Part shown: one piece after another, positions 26,527 to 34,274 of the stretch
Numbering within the stretch: position 1 is the first letter of the stretch
Layout: every line of letters begins with the position of its first letter
Source of the DNA: Bradyrhizobium sp. U87765 SZCCT0048
GTDB taxonomy: Bacteria; Pseudomonadota; Alphaproteobacteria; Rhizobiales; Xanthobacteraceae
Assembly (NCBI RefSeq): GCF_018131225.1
Contig: NZ_JAFCMM010000004.1
Coordinates: forward strand, 682,001-746,000
Direction of reading: 5' to 3'
DNA length: 64,000 nucleotides
Notes under the pieces: model-generated
Database searches by the model: none
The model's input: the letters and a program-made list of their open reading frames with translations, nothing else
Told to the model about the DNA's origin: nothing
Program-made: the position numbers and the translations under genes

Positions 26527-27864
26527 ATGGATTTCCGCGATCAAACCATCTTTGCGTTGTCGTCCGGACGCGCGCCGTCGGCCATTGCGGTCGTGCGGAT
26601 TTCGGGGTTACGGGCGGCCGCAGCGCTCGAGCGGCTGTGCATCCGCCGGCCGATGCCGCGTGTCGCGACGCTGGCAACCCTGCGTGATGCATCCGCTCAG
26701 CCGATCGACGAAGCCGTGGTGGTGTGGTTTCCCGGACCGCACAGCGCGACGGGTGAGGATGTCGTCGAGCTGCATGTCCATGGTGGCCGTGCGGTTCTCG
26801 CGATGCTGTTCGAGGTACTCGGCGCCATGGATGGGCTGCGACCGGCCGATCCCGGTGAATTCACCCGTCGTGCGTTCGAGAACGGCAAGATCGATCTCAC
26901 CGAAGCCGAGGGCATCGACGATCTCATTCACGCCGACACCGACCGCCAGCGCCGCCAGGCGCTGCGGCAGATCAAGGGGCAGCTCGGCATCCAGGCCGAA
27001 ACCTGGCGGCAGCAGATCATCGAGGCGTCCGCACTGATCGAGGCGGGGATCGATTTCTCGGATGAGGGCGATGTCCCCGACAGCCTGACTGCGCCGGCAT
27101 TCGCACGGATCGCGGCGCTGAAGGCCGAGATCGAGGCCGCGCTGGCAGCATCGGCCCGCAGCGAGCGTTTGCGCGAGGGACTCGTGGTGGCGATTGCCGG
27201 TCCACCCAATGCCGGCAAGTCGACCCTGCTCAATCGTCTGGCGCGTCGGGATGCAGCGATTGTATCGCCGCATGCCGGCACGACACGGGACGTGATCGAG
27301 GTCCATCTCGATCTTGATGGATACCCGGTCACTCTGCTCGACACCGCTGGTGTCCGCGAGACTGAGGATCCGGTGGAGCAGGAAGGGGTTCGGCGCGCGA
27401 AGGACCGGGCAGCGACGGCGGACCTCGTGCTCTGGATGACCGATGCCGGCGATGGTTCGCCGCATGATGTGCCCGATGGAGCTGGTGATGCGCCGGTCTG
27501 GCGGGTGCGGAATAAGGTCGATCTCGCCGGTTCGAATGTCGTGGGGATCGCCGGCTCCGGGGTGTTCGACATCTCGGCCGGACGGGGGGACGGTCTTTCG
27601 GATCTCACCGCGGCCCTGATCGGGTTCGCCCAATCCTATTTCGGTGGAAGCGAGGCCGCGCTGGTGACGCGAACCCGGCATCGGCTGCTGCTCCAGGACA
27701 CGCTTGTGGGCCTTGGTCGGGCCCTGGCGGCTCGCGAACTGGGCGACGAGCTGATCGCGGAGGAGCTGCGCTTGGCGGCACGCGCCCTGGGGCGGATTAC
27801 CGGTCGGGTCGATGTCGAGGACCTTCTGGATGTCATCTTCCGGGACTTCTGCATCGGCAAATGA
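26527..27864 (+). CDS. mnmE: tRNA modification GTPase MnmE
   Basis: With MnmG it makes the 5-(carboxymethyl)aminomethyl group on U34 of certain tRNAs. The protein has 445 residues. The N-terminal folate-binding domain starts MDFRDQTIFALSSG. The G domain shows GPPNAGKSTLLN, DTAGVRET and the NKVD motif. It ends with the essential CIGK tail. It is separated from mnmG by the parS cluster but points the same way. Confidence 0.97.
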   Translation: MDFRDQTIFALSSGRAPSAIAVVRISGLRAAAALERLCIRRPMPRVATLATLRDASAQPIDEAVVVWFPGPHSATGEDVVELHVHGGRAVLAMLFEVLGAMDGLRPADPGEFTRRAFENGKIDLTEAEGIDDLIHADTDRQRRQALRQIKGQLGIQAETWRQQIIEASALIEAGIDFSDEGDVPDSLTAPAFARIAALKAEIEAALAASARSERLREGLVVAIAGPPNAGKSTLLNRLARRDAAIVSPHAGTTRDVIEVHLDLDGYPVTLLDTAGVRETEDPVEQEGVRRAKDRAATADLVLWMTDAGDGSPHDVPDGAGDAPVWRVRNKVDLAGSNVVGIAGSGVFDISAGRGDGLSDLTAALIGFAQSYFGGSEAALVTRTRHRLLLQDTLVGLGRALAARELGDELIAEELRLAARALGRITGRVDVEDLLDVIFRDFCIGK

Positions 27865-27886
27865 CATCCGGCGATCTCTTGGGCGG

Positions 27887-27902
27887 TGTTTCACGTGAAA
27901 CA
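27887..27902. promoter_or_regulatory. parS site 1 (ParB binding)
   Basis: TGTTTCACGTGAAACA, a perfect match to the universal 16-bp palindromic parS. It lies between mnmE and mnmG, 3.7 kb from parB. Confidence 0.95.
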
Positions 27903-27928
27903 ATGCGCGTGGAGGGATCTCTGACCGA

Positions 27929-27944
27929 TGTTTCACGTGAAACA
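27929..27944. promoter_or_regulatory. parS site 2 (ParB binding)
   Basis: A second perfect TGTTTCACGTGAAACA, 42 bases (start to start) after site 1, that is, about four helical turns and probably on the same DNA face. Confidence 0.95.
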
Positions 27945-27963
27945 CGCCTTGGAACGTTCCCGA

Positions 27964-27979
27964 TGTTTCACGTGAAACG
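27964..27979. promoter_or_regulatory. parS site 3 (ParB binding)
   Basis: TGTTTCACGTGAAACG, 15 of 16 bases matching, 35 bases after site 2. The three sites make a compact nucleation cluster for ParB spreading near the predicted origin. Confidence 0.92.
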
Positions 27980-28058
27980 TTGCCAACGTGGTTAAGGATT
28001 TCTTATGCGGCCCTGAATGCCTTTCGGGTTTCGCATTTGAGCTGTAGAAGTCCCGTCC

Positions 28059-29954
28059 ATGAGCACATTCGATGTCATCGTGATCGGAGGCGGCCACGCC
28101 GGCTGTGAGGCTGCGACGGCGGCGGCCCGCATGGGCGCCCAAACCGCCCTCGTGACCCACCAACTCGCGACAATCGGCGCGATGTCCTGCAATCCCGCCA
28201 TCGGAGGGCTCGGAAAGGGCCATCTGGTCCGGGAAGTGGACGCCCTGGACGGTGTGATGGGCCGAGTCGCCGATGCCGGAGGCATTCAGTTCCGCCTGCT
28301 CAACCGCCGCAAGGGTCCGGCGGTGCGTGGACCGCGGGCGCAGGCTGATCGCAAGCTTTATGCGGCTGCGATGCAAACCGCGATCCGCGAGACCGCCAAT
28401 CTGACCGTAGTCGAAGGGGAGGCCGACGCGTTCCTGTGGTCGAACGGGCGGATTACCGGCGTTCGGATGGCTGACGGTCGCGAACTGAGCTGTGGCGCGG
28501 TGGTCGTGACCACTGGAACGTTTCTTCGGGGTCTCATTCACCTCGGTGAAACGTCGTGGCCGGCCGGCCGGGTGGGCGAAGCGCCCGCCATGGGGCTATC
28601 GAGGTCATTCGAACAGATCGGATTCAGTCTCGGGCGTCTCAAGACCGGCACACCGCCGCGTCTCGATGGCACCACGATCGACTGGTCGGCGGTCGAAATG
28701 CAGCCCGGAGACAATCCGCCGGAGCCTTTTTCAGTCCTGACCCGCCAGATCACGACCCCTCAGATCCAGTGTGGCATCACCCGCACCACCGCAGCGACCC
28801 ACGAGGTCATCCGGGCCAACGTGCACCGCTCTCCGATGTATTCGGGCCAGATCCAGAGCCGCGGTCCACGCTATTGCCCCTCGATCGAAGACAAGATCGT
28901 TCGGTTCGGCGATCGTGATGGCCATCAGATCTTCCTGGAGCCCGAAGGCCTCGATGATCCCACGGTTTATCCCAACGGCATCTCCACCTCACTGCCGGAG
29001 GAGGTCCAGCAGGCGATCCTCGCGACCATTCCGGGTTGCGAACGGGTGCGAATGGTCCGTCCGGGCTACGCCATCGAGTACGATCATGTCGATCCACGCG
29101 AGCTCGATCCGACGCTGCAGGCGCGCCGCATGCCCGGTCTCTTTCTCGCCGGCCAGATCAATGGCACCACAGGCTATGAAGAAGCGGCCGCGCTGGGCCT
29201 GGTGGCGGGACTCAATGCCGCGCTGGTGGCCGGCGGCGGCGATTCCATCGTGTTCGACCGGGCCGATGGCTATCTCGGGGTAATGATCGACGATCTGGTC
29301 ACCCGCGGAGTGTCCGAGCCGTACCGGATGTTCACTTCGCGGGCGGAATACCGCCTGACGCTCCGCGCCGACAATGCCGACCAGCGCCTGACGGCGCGCG
29401 GCATCGCGCTGGGATGTGTCGGTGCCGGGCGCCGTGCTTTCCACGACGCCAAGATGGCTGCGCTCGATGCCGCCAGGCAGCTGGCGCGCTCGCTGTCGAT
29501 CACTCCCACTGAGGCCAACAAGCGTGGCCTCGCGCTCAACCGCGACGGCCACCGCCGCTCGGCCTTTGACCTGCTGTCATATCCCGAGATTGGCTGGACC
29601 ACGCTGGCTGCGATCTGGCCGGAGCTCGATGCCGTCGACCCGGTGATTGCCGAGCATGTCGAGATCGACGCCAAGTACGACGTCTATCTCGCGCGGCAGA
29701 CGGCCGACGTCGATGCCTTCCGGCGCGACGAAAGCCTGCTGTTGACGGATGTCGATTACGCGGCCGTGCCGGGCCTCTCCAACGAGGTGCGACAGAAGCT
29801 GGCGGCGGCGCAGCCGCGCACCGTCGGTCAGGCCGGCCGCATCGACGGCATGACGCCGGCGGCGCTCGGCATCCTCGCTGCTTATCTGCGGCGGCAGTCG
29901 CGTGGCCGCAACCGGTCGGACGAGGCCGTCCGTGCGGCCGCCGGCCCGACATGA
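28059..29954 (+). CDS. mnmG: tRNA uridine-5-carboxymethylaminomethyl modification enzyme MnmG
   Basis: FAD-dependent partner of MnmE. The protein has 631 residues. The dinucleotide-binding loop VIVIGGGHAGCEAA is at the N terminus, followed by SCNPAIGGLGKGHL, KGPAVRGPRAQADR with a conserved Arg pair and GQINGTTGYEEAA. The C-terminal helical domain binds MnmE and tRNA. It is followed 23 bp later by rsmG. Confidence 0.98.
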   Translation: MSTFDVIVIGGGHAGCEAATAAARMGAQTALVTHQLATIGAMSCNPAIGGLGKGHLVREVDALDGVMGRVADAGGIQFRLLNRRKGPAVRGPRAQADRKLYAAAMQTAIRETANLTVVEGEADAFLWSNGRITGVRMADGRELSCGAVVVTTGTFLRGLIHLGETSWPAGRVGEAPAMGLSRSFEQIGFSLGRLKTGTPPRLDGTTIDWSAVEMQPGDNPPEPFSVLTRQITTPQIQCGITRTTAATHEVIRANVHRSPMYSGQIQSRGPRYCPSIEDKIVRFGDRDGHQIFLEPEGLDDPTVYPNGISTSLPEEVQQAILATIPGCERVRMVRPGYAIEYDHVDPRELDPTLQARRMPGLFLAGQINGTTGYEEAAALGLVAGLNAALVAGGGDSIVFDRADGYLGVMIDDLVTRGVSEPYRMFTSRAEYRLTLRADNADQRLTARGIALGCVGAGRRAFHDAKMAALDAARQLARSLSITPTEANKRGLALNRDGHRRSAFDLLSYPEIGWTTLAAIWPELDAVDPVIAEHVEIDAKYDVYLARQTADVDAFRRDESLLLTDVDYAAVPGLSNEVRQKLAAAQPRTVGQAGRIDGMTPAALGILAAYLRRQSRGRNRSDEAVRAAAGPT

Positions 29955-29977
29955 ACCCGAACTGAAAGGTGACCGCC

Positions 29978-30673
29978 GTGGCTCGCGCGCCGGCGTCCAG
30001 GACCCCGACCCTCTCTCCCGCCGACAAGGCCGAGGCGCTGGCGCTGACGCCAGTGTCGCCGGCGCTTGCCGCGCGGCTCGATCGTTATGTCGAACTGCTG
30101 CTGACCTGGCAGGCGACCACCAACCTGGTGGCGCCCTCGACACTGCCGCAGCTGTGGACGCGGCATATCGCCGATTCGCTGCAACTGCTGGCGCTGGCGC
30201 CGGACGCGCGCATCTGGATCGACCTCGGTAGCGGCGGCGGCTTTCCCGGCATCGTGCTGGCCTGCGCGATGGCCGAGCACGACGGCGCGATGGTGCATCT
30301 CGTCGAGCGCAACGCCAAAAAGGCGGCCTTCCTGCGCGAGGCGCTGCGTGTCACCGGCGGCCGCGGCACGGTGCACCTGTCGGATATCGTGGATTATGTG
30401 GATAGTAACCATGACCGCGCCGATTGCGTCACCGCGCGCGCCCTGGCTTCGCTTAACGTCTTGTTAGGCTTTGCAAAATCTCCCGTCGATCTGGGCGCGA
30501 AAGCTCTGCTCCTCAAAGGACAAGATGTAGAGTCAGAATTGACGGAAGCCACTAAATATTGGAATATTAAGCCAATTCTTCATCCCAGCCGCACCGGACA
30601 GGGCTGGATCGCCGAGTTCGACAGCATCGAGCGGCGCCCTGCATCCCCGGCAACCCAACGGTCTTGCACATGA
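29978..30673 (+). CDS. rsmG: 16S rRNA (guanine-527-N7) methyltransferase
   Basis: S-adenosylmethionine-dependent enzyme that methylates G527 of 16S rRNA. The protein has 231 residues with LTWQATTNLVAPST, the SAM loop IDLGSGGGFPGIVLA and VERNAKKAAFLRE. Two GTG codons are available; the one at 29978 has AAAGG about 8 bases upstream and is preferred over 29969, which overlaps that ribosome site. The stop overlaps the parA start as ATGA. The region 30480-30560 is more AT-rich than the surroundings. Confidence 0.95.
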   Translation: MARAPASRTPTLSPADKAEALALTPVSPALAARLDRYVELLLTWQATTNLVAPSTLPQLWTRHIADSLQLLALAPDARIWIDLGSGGGFPGIVLACAMAEHDGAMVHLVERNAKKAAFLREALRVTGGRGTVHLSDIVDYVDSNHDRADCVTARALASLNVLLGFAKSPVDLGAKALLLKGQDVESELTEATKYWNIKPILHPSRTGQGWIAEFDSIERRPASPATQRSCT

Positions 30674-31524
30674 GTGAAAATACTCAGGAAAACCAAGAGC
30701 TTAACGGGGGCGACGCAGAGTCGTTCCGGCCGCGCATCATTGCGCTCGCCAACCAGAAGGGCGGTGTTGGCAAGACCACCACCGCCATTAACCTCGGCAC
30801 CGCGCTCGCCGCCATCGGCGAGCGTGTCCTGATCGTCGACCTCGATCCGCAGGGCAATGCGTCAACCGGCCTCGGCATCGACCGCCGCCACCGCGACTGC
30901 TCGACCTACGACGTGCTGATCGGCGAAGCGCCGCTGCGTGAAGCGATCGTGGCGACGGCAGTGCCGCGCTTGCACATCGCCCCTTCGACGCTCGACCTGT
31001 CTGGCCTCGAGCTCGAACTCGGCACCGCACGCGACCGCGCCTTCCGTCTGCGTAACGCGATCGCGGTGCTCAACGAGAATCATGCCGAGGGCCAGGACTT
31101 CACCTACGTGCTGGTCGACTGCCCGCCGTCGCTCAACCTGATCACCGTCAACGCGATGGCGGCGTCGGATGCGATCCTGGTGCCGCTGCAGTGCGAGTTC
31201 TTTGCGCTCGAAGGTCTGTCGCAGCTGCTGCAGACGGTCGAGCAGGTGCGCTCGACGCTTAACCCGAACCTGTCGATCCACGGCATCGTCATGACGATGT
31301 TCGACTCGCGCAACAACCTGTCGAACCAGGTCGTCGCCGACGTGCGCCAGTTCATGGGCAGCAAGGTCTACGACACCATGATCCCGCGCAACGTGCGCAT
31401 CTCCGAGGCGCCGTCCTACGGCAAGCCGGTGCTGGTGTACGACCTCAAATGCGTCGGCAGCGAAGCCTATCTCAAGCTCGCCACCGAAGTGATCCAGCGC
31501 GAGCGCGAGCTGCGCCCGCACTGA
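30670..31524 (+). CDS. parA: Chromosome partitioning ATPase ParA
   Basis: Deviant Walker ATPase that moves ParB-parS complexes over the nucleoid. The protein has 284 residues with the loop KGGVGKTTT at 30-38, the signature Lys at 30 and the DCPPSLNLIT motif. The ATG at 30670 is embedded in the rsmG stop (ATGA). Together with parB and three parS sites 2.7 kb upstream it makes a complete chromosomal partition locus. Confidence 0.97.
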   Translation: MSENTQENQELNGGDAESFRPRIIALANQKGGVGKTTTAINLGTALAAIGERVLIVDLDPQGNASTGLGIDRRHRDCSTYDVLIGEAPLREAIVATAVPRLHIAPSTLDLSGLELELGTARDRAFRLRNAIAVLNENHAEGQDFTYVLVDCPPSLNLITVNAMAASDAILVPLQCEFFALEGLSQLLQTVEQVRSTLNPNLSIHGIVMTMFDSRNNLSNQVVADVRQFMGSKVYDTMIPRNVRISEAPSYGKPVLVYDLKCVGSEAYLKLATEVIQRERELRPH

Positions 31525-31621
31525 CGTGGTGCCGATCGCGCGCGAATGGTCGCGCGCATCGTTTCGTTTCTGACAGTCATGCCGAGAGTGGAGCGCGAAG
31601 TTGAATCCAAGGGAGATGGCG

Positions 31622-32503
31622 ATGGCCGATGAGGCGCGCTCGCGGTTGGGTCGTGGTCTGGCAAGTCTGATCGGCGACGTCGGCGGTGAAGCAGCGGCGC
31701 ATGCCGAGCGGCCGCGCACGCAGCGCAAGGTGCCGATCGAATTCCTCAAGGCCAACCCGCGCAATCCGCGCCGCAGCTTTGACGATGGCGAGCTCAACGA
31801 GCTTGCCGCCTCGATCAAGGAGCACGGCGTCATCCAGCCGATCGTGGTGCGGCCGCTCAAGGGCTCGACCGATCGTTTCGAGATCATCGCCGGCGAGCGG
31901 CGCTGGCGGGCGTCGCAGCGCGCCGGCTTGCACGAAGTGCCGATCGTTCCGATCGAGGTCAGCGACACCGACGCACTCGAGATCATGATCATCGAGAACG
32001 TCCAGCGCGAGGATCTCAACGCGATGGAAGAGGCGCGCGGCTATCACGCGCTCGCCGACGAGTTCAAGCATACCCAGGAGACCATCGCCAAGGTGGTCGG
32101 CAAGAGCCGCAGCCACGTCGCCAACATGATGCGGCTGACCAGGCTGCCGGATGACGTCCAGACGCTGATTTCCGCGGGCCAGATTTCCGCGGGGCATGCC
32201 CGAGCGCTGATCGGCGTGCCGGATCCGGTCGCCGCTGCTAGGCGTATCGTTGCCGAAGGCCTCAGTGTTCGTCAGACCGAGGAGCTGGCGCACGAGGAAG
32301 GCGTGCCCGAGCGCAAGCCGCAGAAGCCGCGCGCGGCGAAAGCGGCCAAGGATCCGGACACGCTGGCGCTGGAAAAACGCATCAGCGACATGCTCGGCAT
32401 GAAGATCAGCGTCGAGCATCGCGATCCCGGCGGCACCGTGCAGATCAAGTACACCGATCTCGATCAGCTCGACGAGATCGTGCGCCGGCTCGAGCAGGGT
32501 TAG
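31622..32503 (+). CDS. parB: Chromosome partitioning protein ParB
   Basis: CTP-switched clamp that loads at parS. It has 293 residues from the ATG at 31622, chosen because AAGGGAG lies 7 bases before it; an ATG at 31616 sits on that site. The N-terminal LGRGLASLIG contacts ParA. The CTP motifs include ENVQREDLN and GERRWRAS. A helix-turn-helix TQETIAKVVGKSRSHVAN reads parS, and the last 50 residues form the dimer domain. Confidence 0.97.
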   Translation: MADEARSRLGRGLASLIGDVGGEAAAHAERPRTQRKVPIEFLKANPRNPRRSFDDGELNELAASIKEHGVIQPIVVRPLKGSTDRFEIIAGERRWRASQRAGLHEVPIVPIEVSDTDALEIMIIENVQREDLNAMEEARGYHALADEFKHTQETIAKVVGKSRSHVANMMRLTRLPDDVQTLISAGQISAGHARALIGVPDPVAAARRIVAEGLSVRQTEELAHEEGVPERKPQKPRAAKAAKDPDTLALEKRISDMLGMKISVEHRDPGGTVQIKYTDLDQLDEIVRRLEQG

Positions 32504-32579
32504 AGCCTGTCGACCTGGGCGCCGCCGAGCTCGTGCGGCTCCAGGCCCGTGTACACCGACAATTCAATCATGGCGTGAT

Positions 32580-32610
32580 GGCTGGGCTTCGTCCCGGCCA
32601 TTTTCGTTTT
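32580..32610 (+). terminator. Terminator after parB
   Basis: GGCTGGG (32580-32586) pairs with CCCGGCC (32593-32599) through a CTTCGT loop, with one G-T wobble, followed by ATTTTCGTTTT. It lies between the convergent parB and holA. Confidence 0.65.
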
Positions 32611-32667
32611 GATCATCGTCGGTGTGATGCGGCACGCCCTTTCGGACAGGCTTGCCGGATGAAGACG

Positions 32668-33696
32668 TCAGCCGCGCCGGCGCGTGTTGACCGCGATGGC
32701 GAGCAGCGCACGCTGGGCGATCGGCGCGGCGAGGTCCGACTGCTTGCGCATTTCGAACGCGGCATCGGCGAGCTGCCCGATGATCTTCATCAGCCGGTCC
32801 GACGTCGATGCCTGCAGCGCGGCCTCGACCGCGCCCTTTCGCGAGAAGTGCAGGCGAGGGAAGCCGGCCTCGGCGGCGGAGGAGGCCGGCATGCCGTCCT
32901 CGACCGACAGCCGCGCCTTGTGCAGCAGCGCGGCCTGCCGCTGGGCGGCCGCGACGATCATGCCGGGATAGGTGCCGGCGGCGACCGCCTTGGTGAAGGC
33001 GCTTTCGACCTCGGCGGGCTTGCCGGCGAAGGTGCCGTCGATGATCGCGTCCATGGCGAGCGCCGAGGCGTCGGTCACCACCGCCATGACATGCTCGAGC
33101 GTGACCTCGTGCGCGCCGCGGGCATAGAGCGCGAGCTTGCGGATCTCGTTGCGCGACGCCTGACGATCGCCGCCGAGCAGCGACACCAGCGTCGCGCGGG
33201 CGTCCTGGGCGATGCGCAGGTCAAAGCTGCGCAGCTCGTCATCGATCAGCCGCGCAAGGTCGCGCTCGGTGTCGGGGTAGCAGGCGATCGCCACGGCTGT
33301 CCTGGCGCGCTCGCACGCCTTGCGCAGCGGCGCGTCCGGACGCAGCTCGCCGGCCTCGATGACGATGCGGCAGTCCTTCGGCTGCATCTCGGCGAGGGTG
33401 TCGATGCCGCTGGCGAAATTCTTGCTGCCGGCGCGGATGCGAATGGCGCGGCGGCCACCGAACAGCGGGATGGTCATCGCTTCGTCGACGAGGCGCGATG
33501 GCTCGCTCGCGAGCTCGTCGCCATCGAGGCGGATCAGCGAGAATGGATCGTTGGGATCGTCGACGGCGGACGCCATCAGCGCGTCCGCGCGCTCGCGCAC
33601 GAGGCCAGTGTCAGGGCCGTACAGCAGGATGATCGGGCGTCCGGAATCGGGCTTCGCGAGGAAGCTGTCGATCTCCTTGCCCCGCAGCGCGACCAA
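32668..33696 (-). CDS. holA: DNA polymerase III delta subunit
   Basis: Clamp-loader subunit that opens the beta sliding clamp. The protein has 342 residues, beginning MVALRGKEIDSFL with the family landmarks LLYGPDTGLVRERADAL and IRKLALYARG. The start codon is TTG at 33696, with AGGGA about 10 bases upstream; no ATG fits better. It lies 17 bp after lptE, matching the leuS-lptE-holA order widely kept in proteobacteria. Confidence 0.93.
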   Translation of the reverse strand: MVALRGKEIDSFLAKPDSGRPIILLYGPDTGLVRERADALMASAVDDPNDPFSLIRLDGDELASEPSRLVDEAMTIPLFGGRRAIRIRAGSKNFASGIDTLAEMQPKDCRIVIEAGELRPDAPLRKACERARTAVAIACYPDTERDLARLIDDELRSFDLRIAQDARATLVSLLGGDRQASRNEIRKLALYARGAHEVTLEHVMAVVTDASALAMDAIIDGTFAGKPAEVESAFTKAVAAGTYPGMIVAAAQRQAALLHKARLSVEDGMPASSAAEAGFPRLHFSRKGAVEAALQASTSDRLMKIIGQLADAAFEMRKQSDLAAPIAQRALLAIAVNTRRRG

Positions 33697-33713
33697 GGGC
33701 CGTGGTCCCTGGT

Positions 33714-34274
33714 TCAGCTGCCGGCGTAGAAGTACGCGGCGAGGCGGGTGGAGATGTTCTCGGCGATCTGGTTCGCTGCGCGGTCCTCGGCGTCACGCAG
33801 GCCGCGTGACTTGGCGAAGCGCTGTTCCTGGCCGGGGATGTCGTAGGACACCCGCGAGAAGGTGTTGCCGGTCAGCACCGTCTTGTCGGTGGCGACGTCC
33901 TTGAGTTCGTAGCTGACGTCGATCGCGTAGTTCTCGACCGCCGGCAGCGACGTACCGGGATCGAGAATGATCGAGGTCCGCGAGGTGTTCAGCCTCATCA
34001 CCAGGCGGTGGGTCGGCGGCCCGCCGGCGCCCTCGCCGTACAGGCTGAACATCAGGGCGTTGCGGATGTTGAGGCCGACGCGGGCCTCGCGCGAGGCGGA
34101 GGGATAGCTCAGCGGCGGCACCTCGACGCCCTGAAGGCGTTCGCGCAGGGCCGGCTTGCCGTCGGTGCGCTCGGCGTACATCGGCTGGAAGCAGCCGGCG
34201 GTGAACGCGGCCAGCATCGCGACAGCCAGCCAGCGGCCGGCGTTCCGAACGATGCGCGGATCAAGCCACGACAT
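33714..34274 (-). CDS. lptE: LPS-assembly lipoprotein LptE
   Basis: Outer-membrane lipoprotein that plugs the LptD barrel for lipopolysaccharide insertion. The protein has 186 residues. A signal peptide ends in the lipobox FTAGC with the lipidated Cys at residue 28, followed by FQPMYAE. The start lies inside the end of leuS (14-nt overlap), so it is translationally coupled. Function is assigned mainly from the lipobox, length and leuS-holA context. Confidence 0.88.
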   Translation of the reverse strand: MSWLDPRIVRNAGRWLAVAMLAAFTAGCFQPMYAERTDGKPALRERLQGVEVPPLSYPSASREARVGLNIRNALMFSLYGEGAGGPPTHRLVMRLNTSRTSIILDPGTSLPAVENYAIDVSYELKDVATDKTVLTGNTFSRVSYDIPGQEQRFAKSRGLRDAEDRAANQIAENISTRLAAYFYAGS

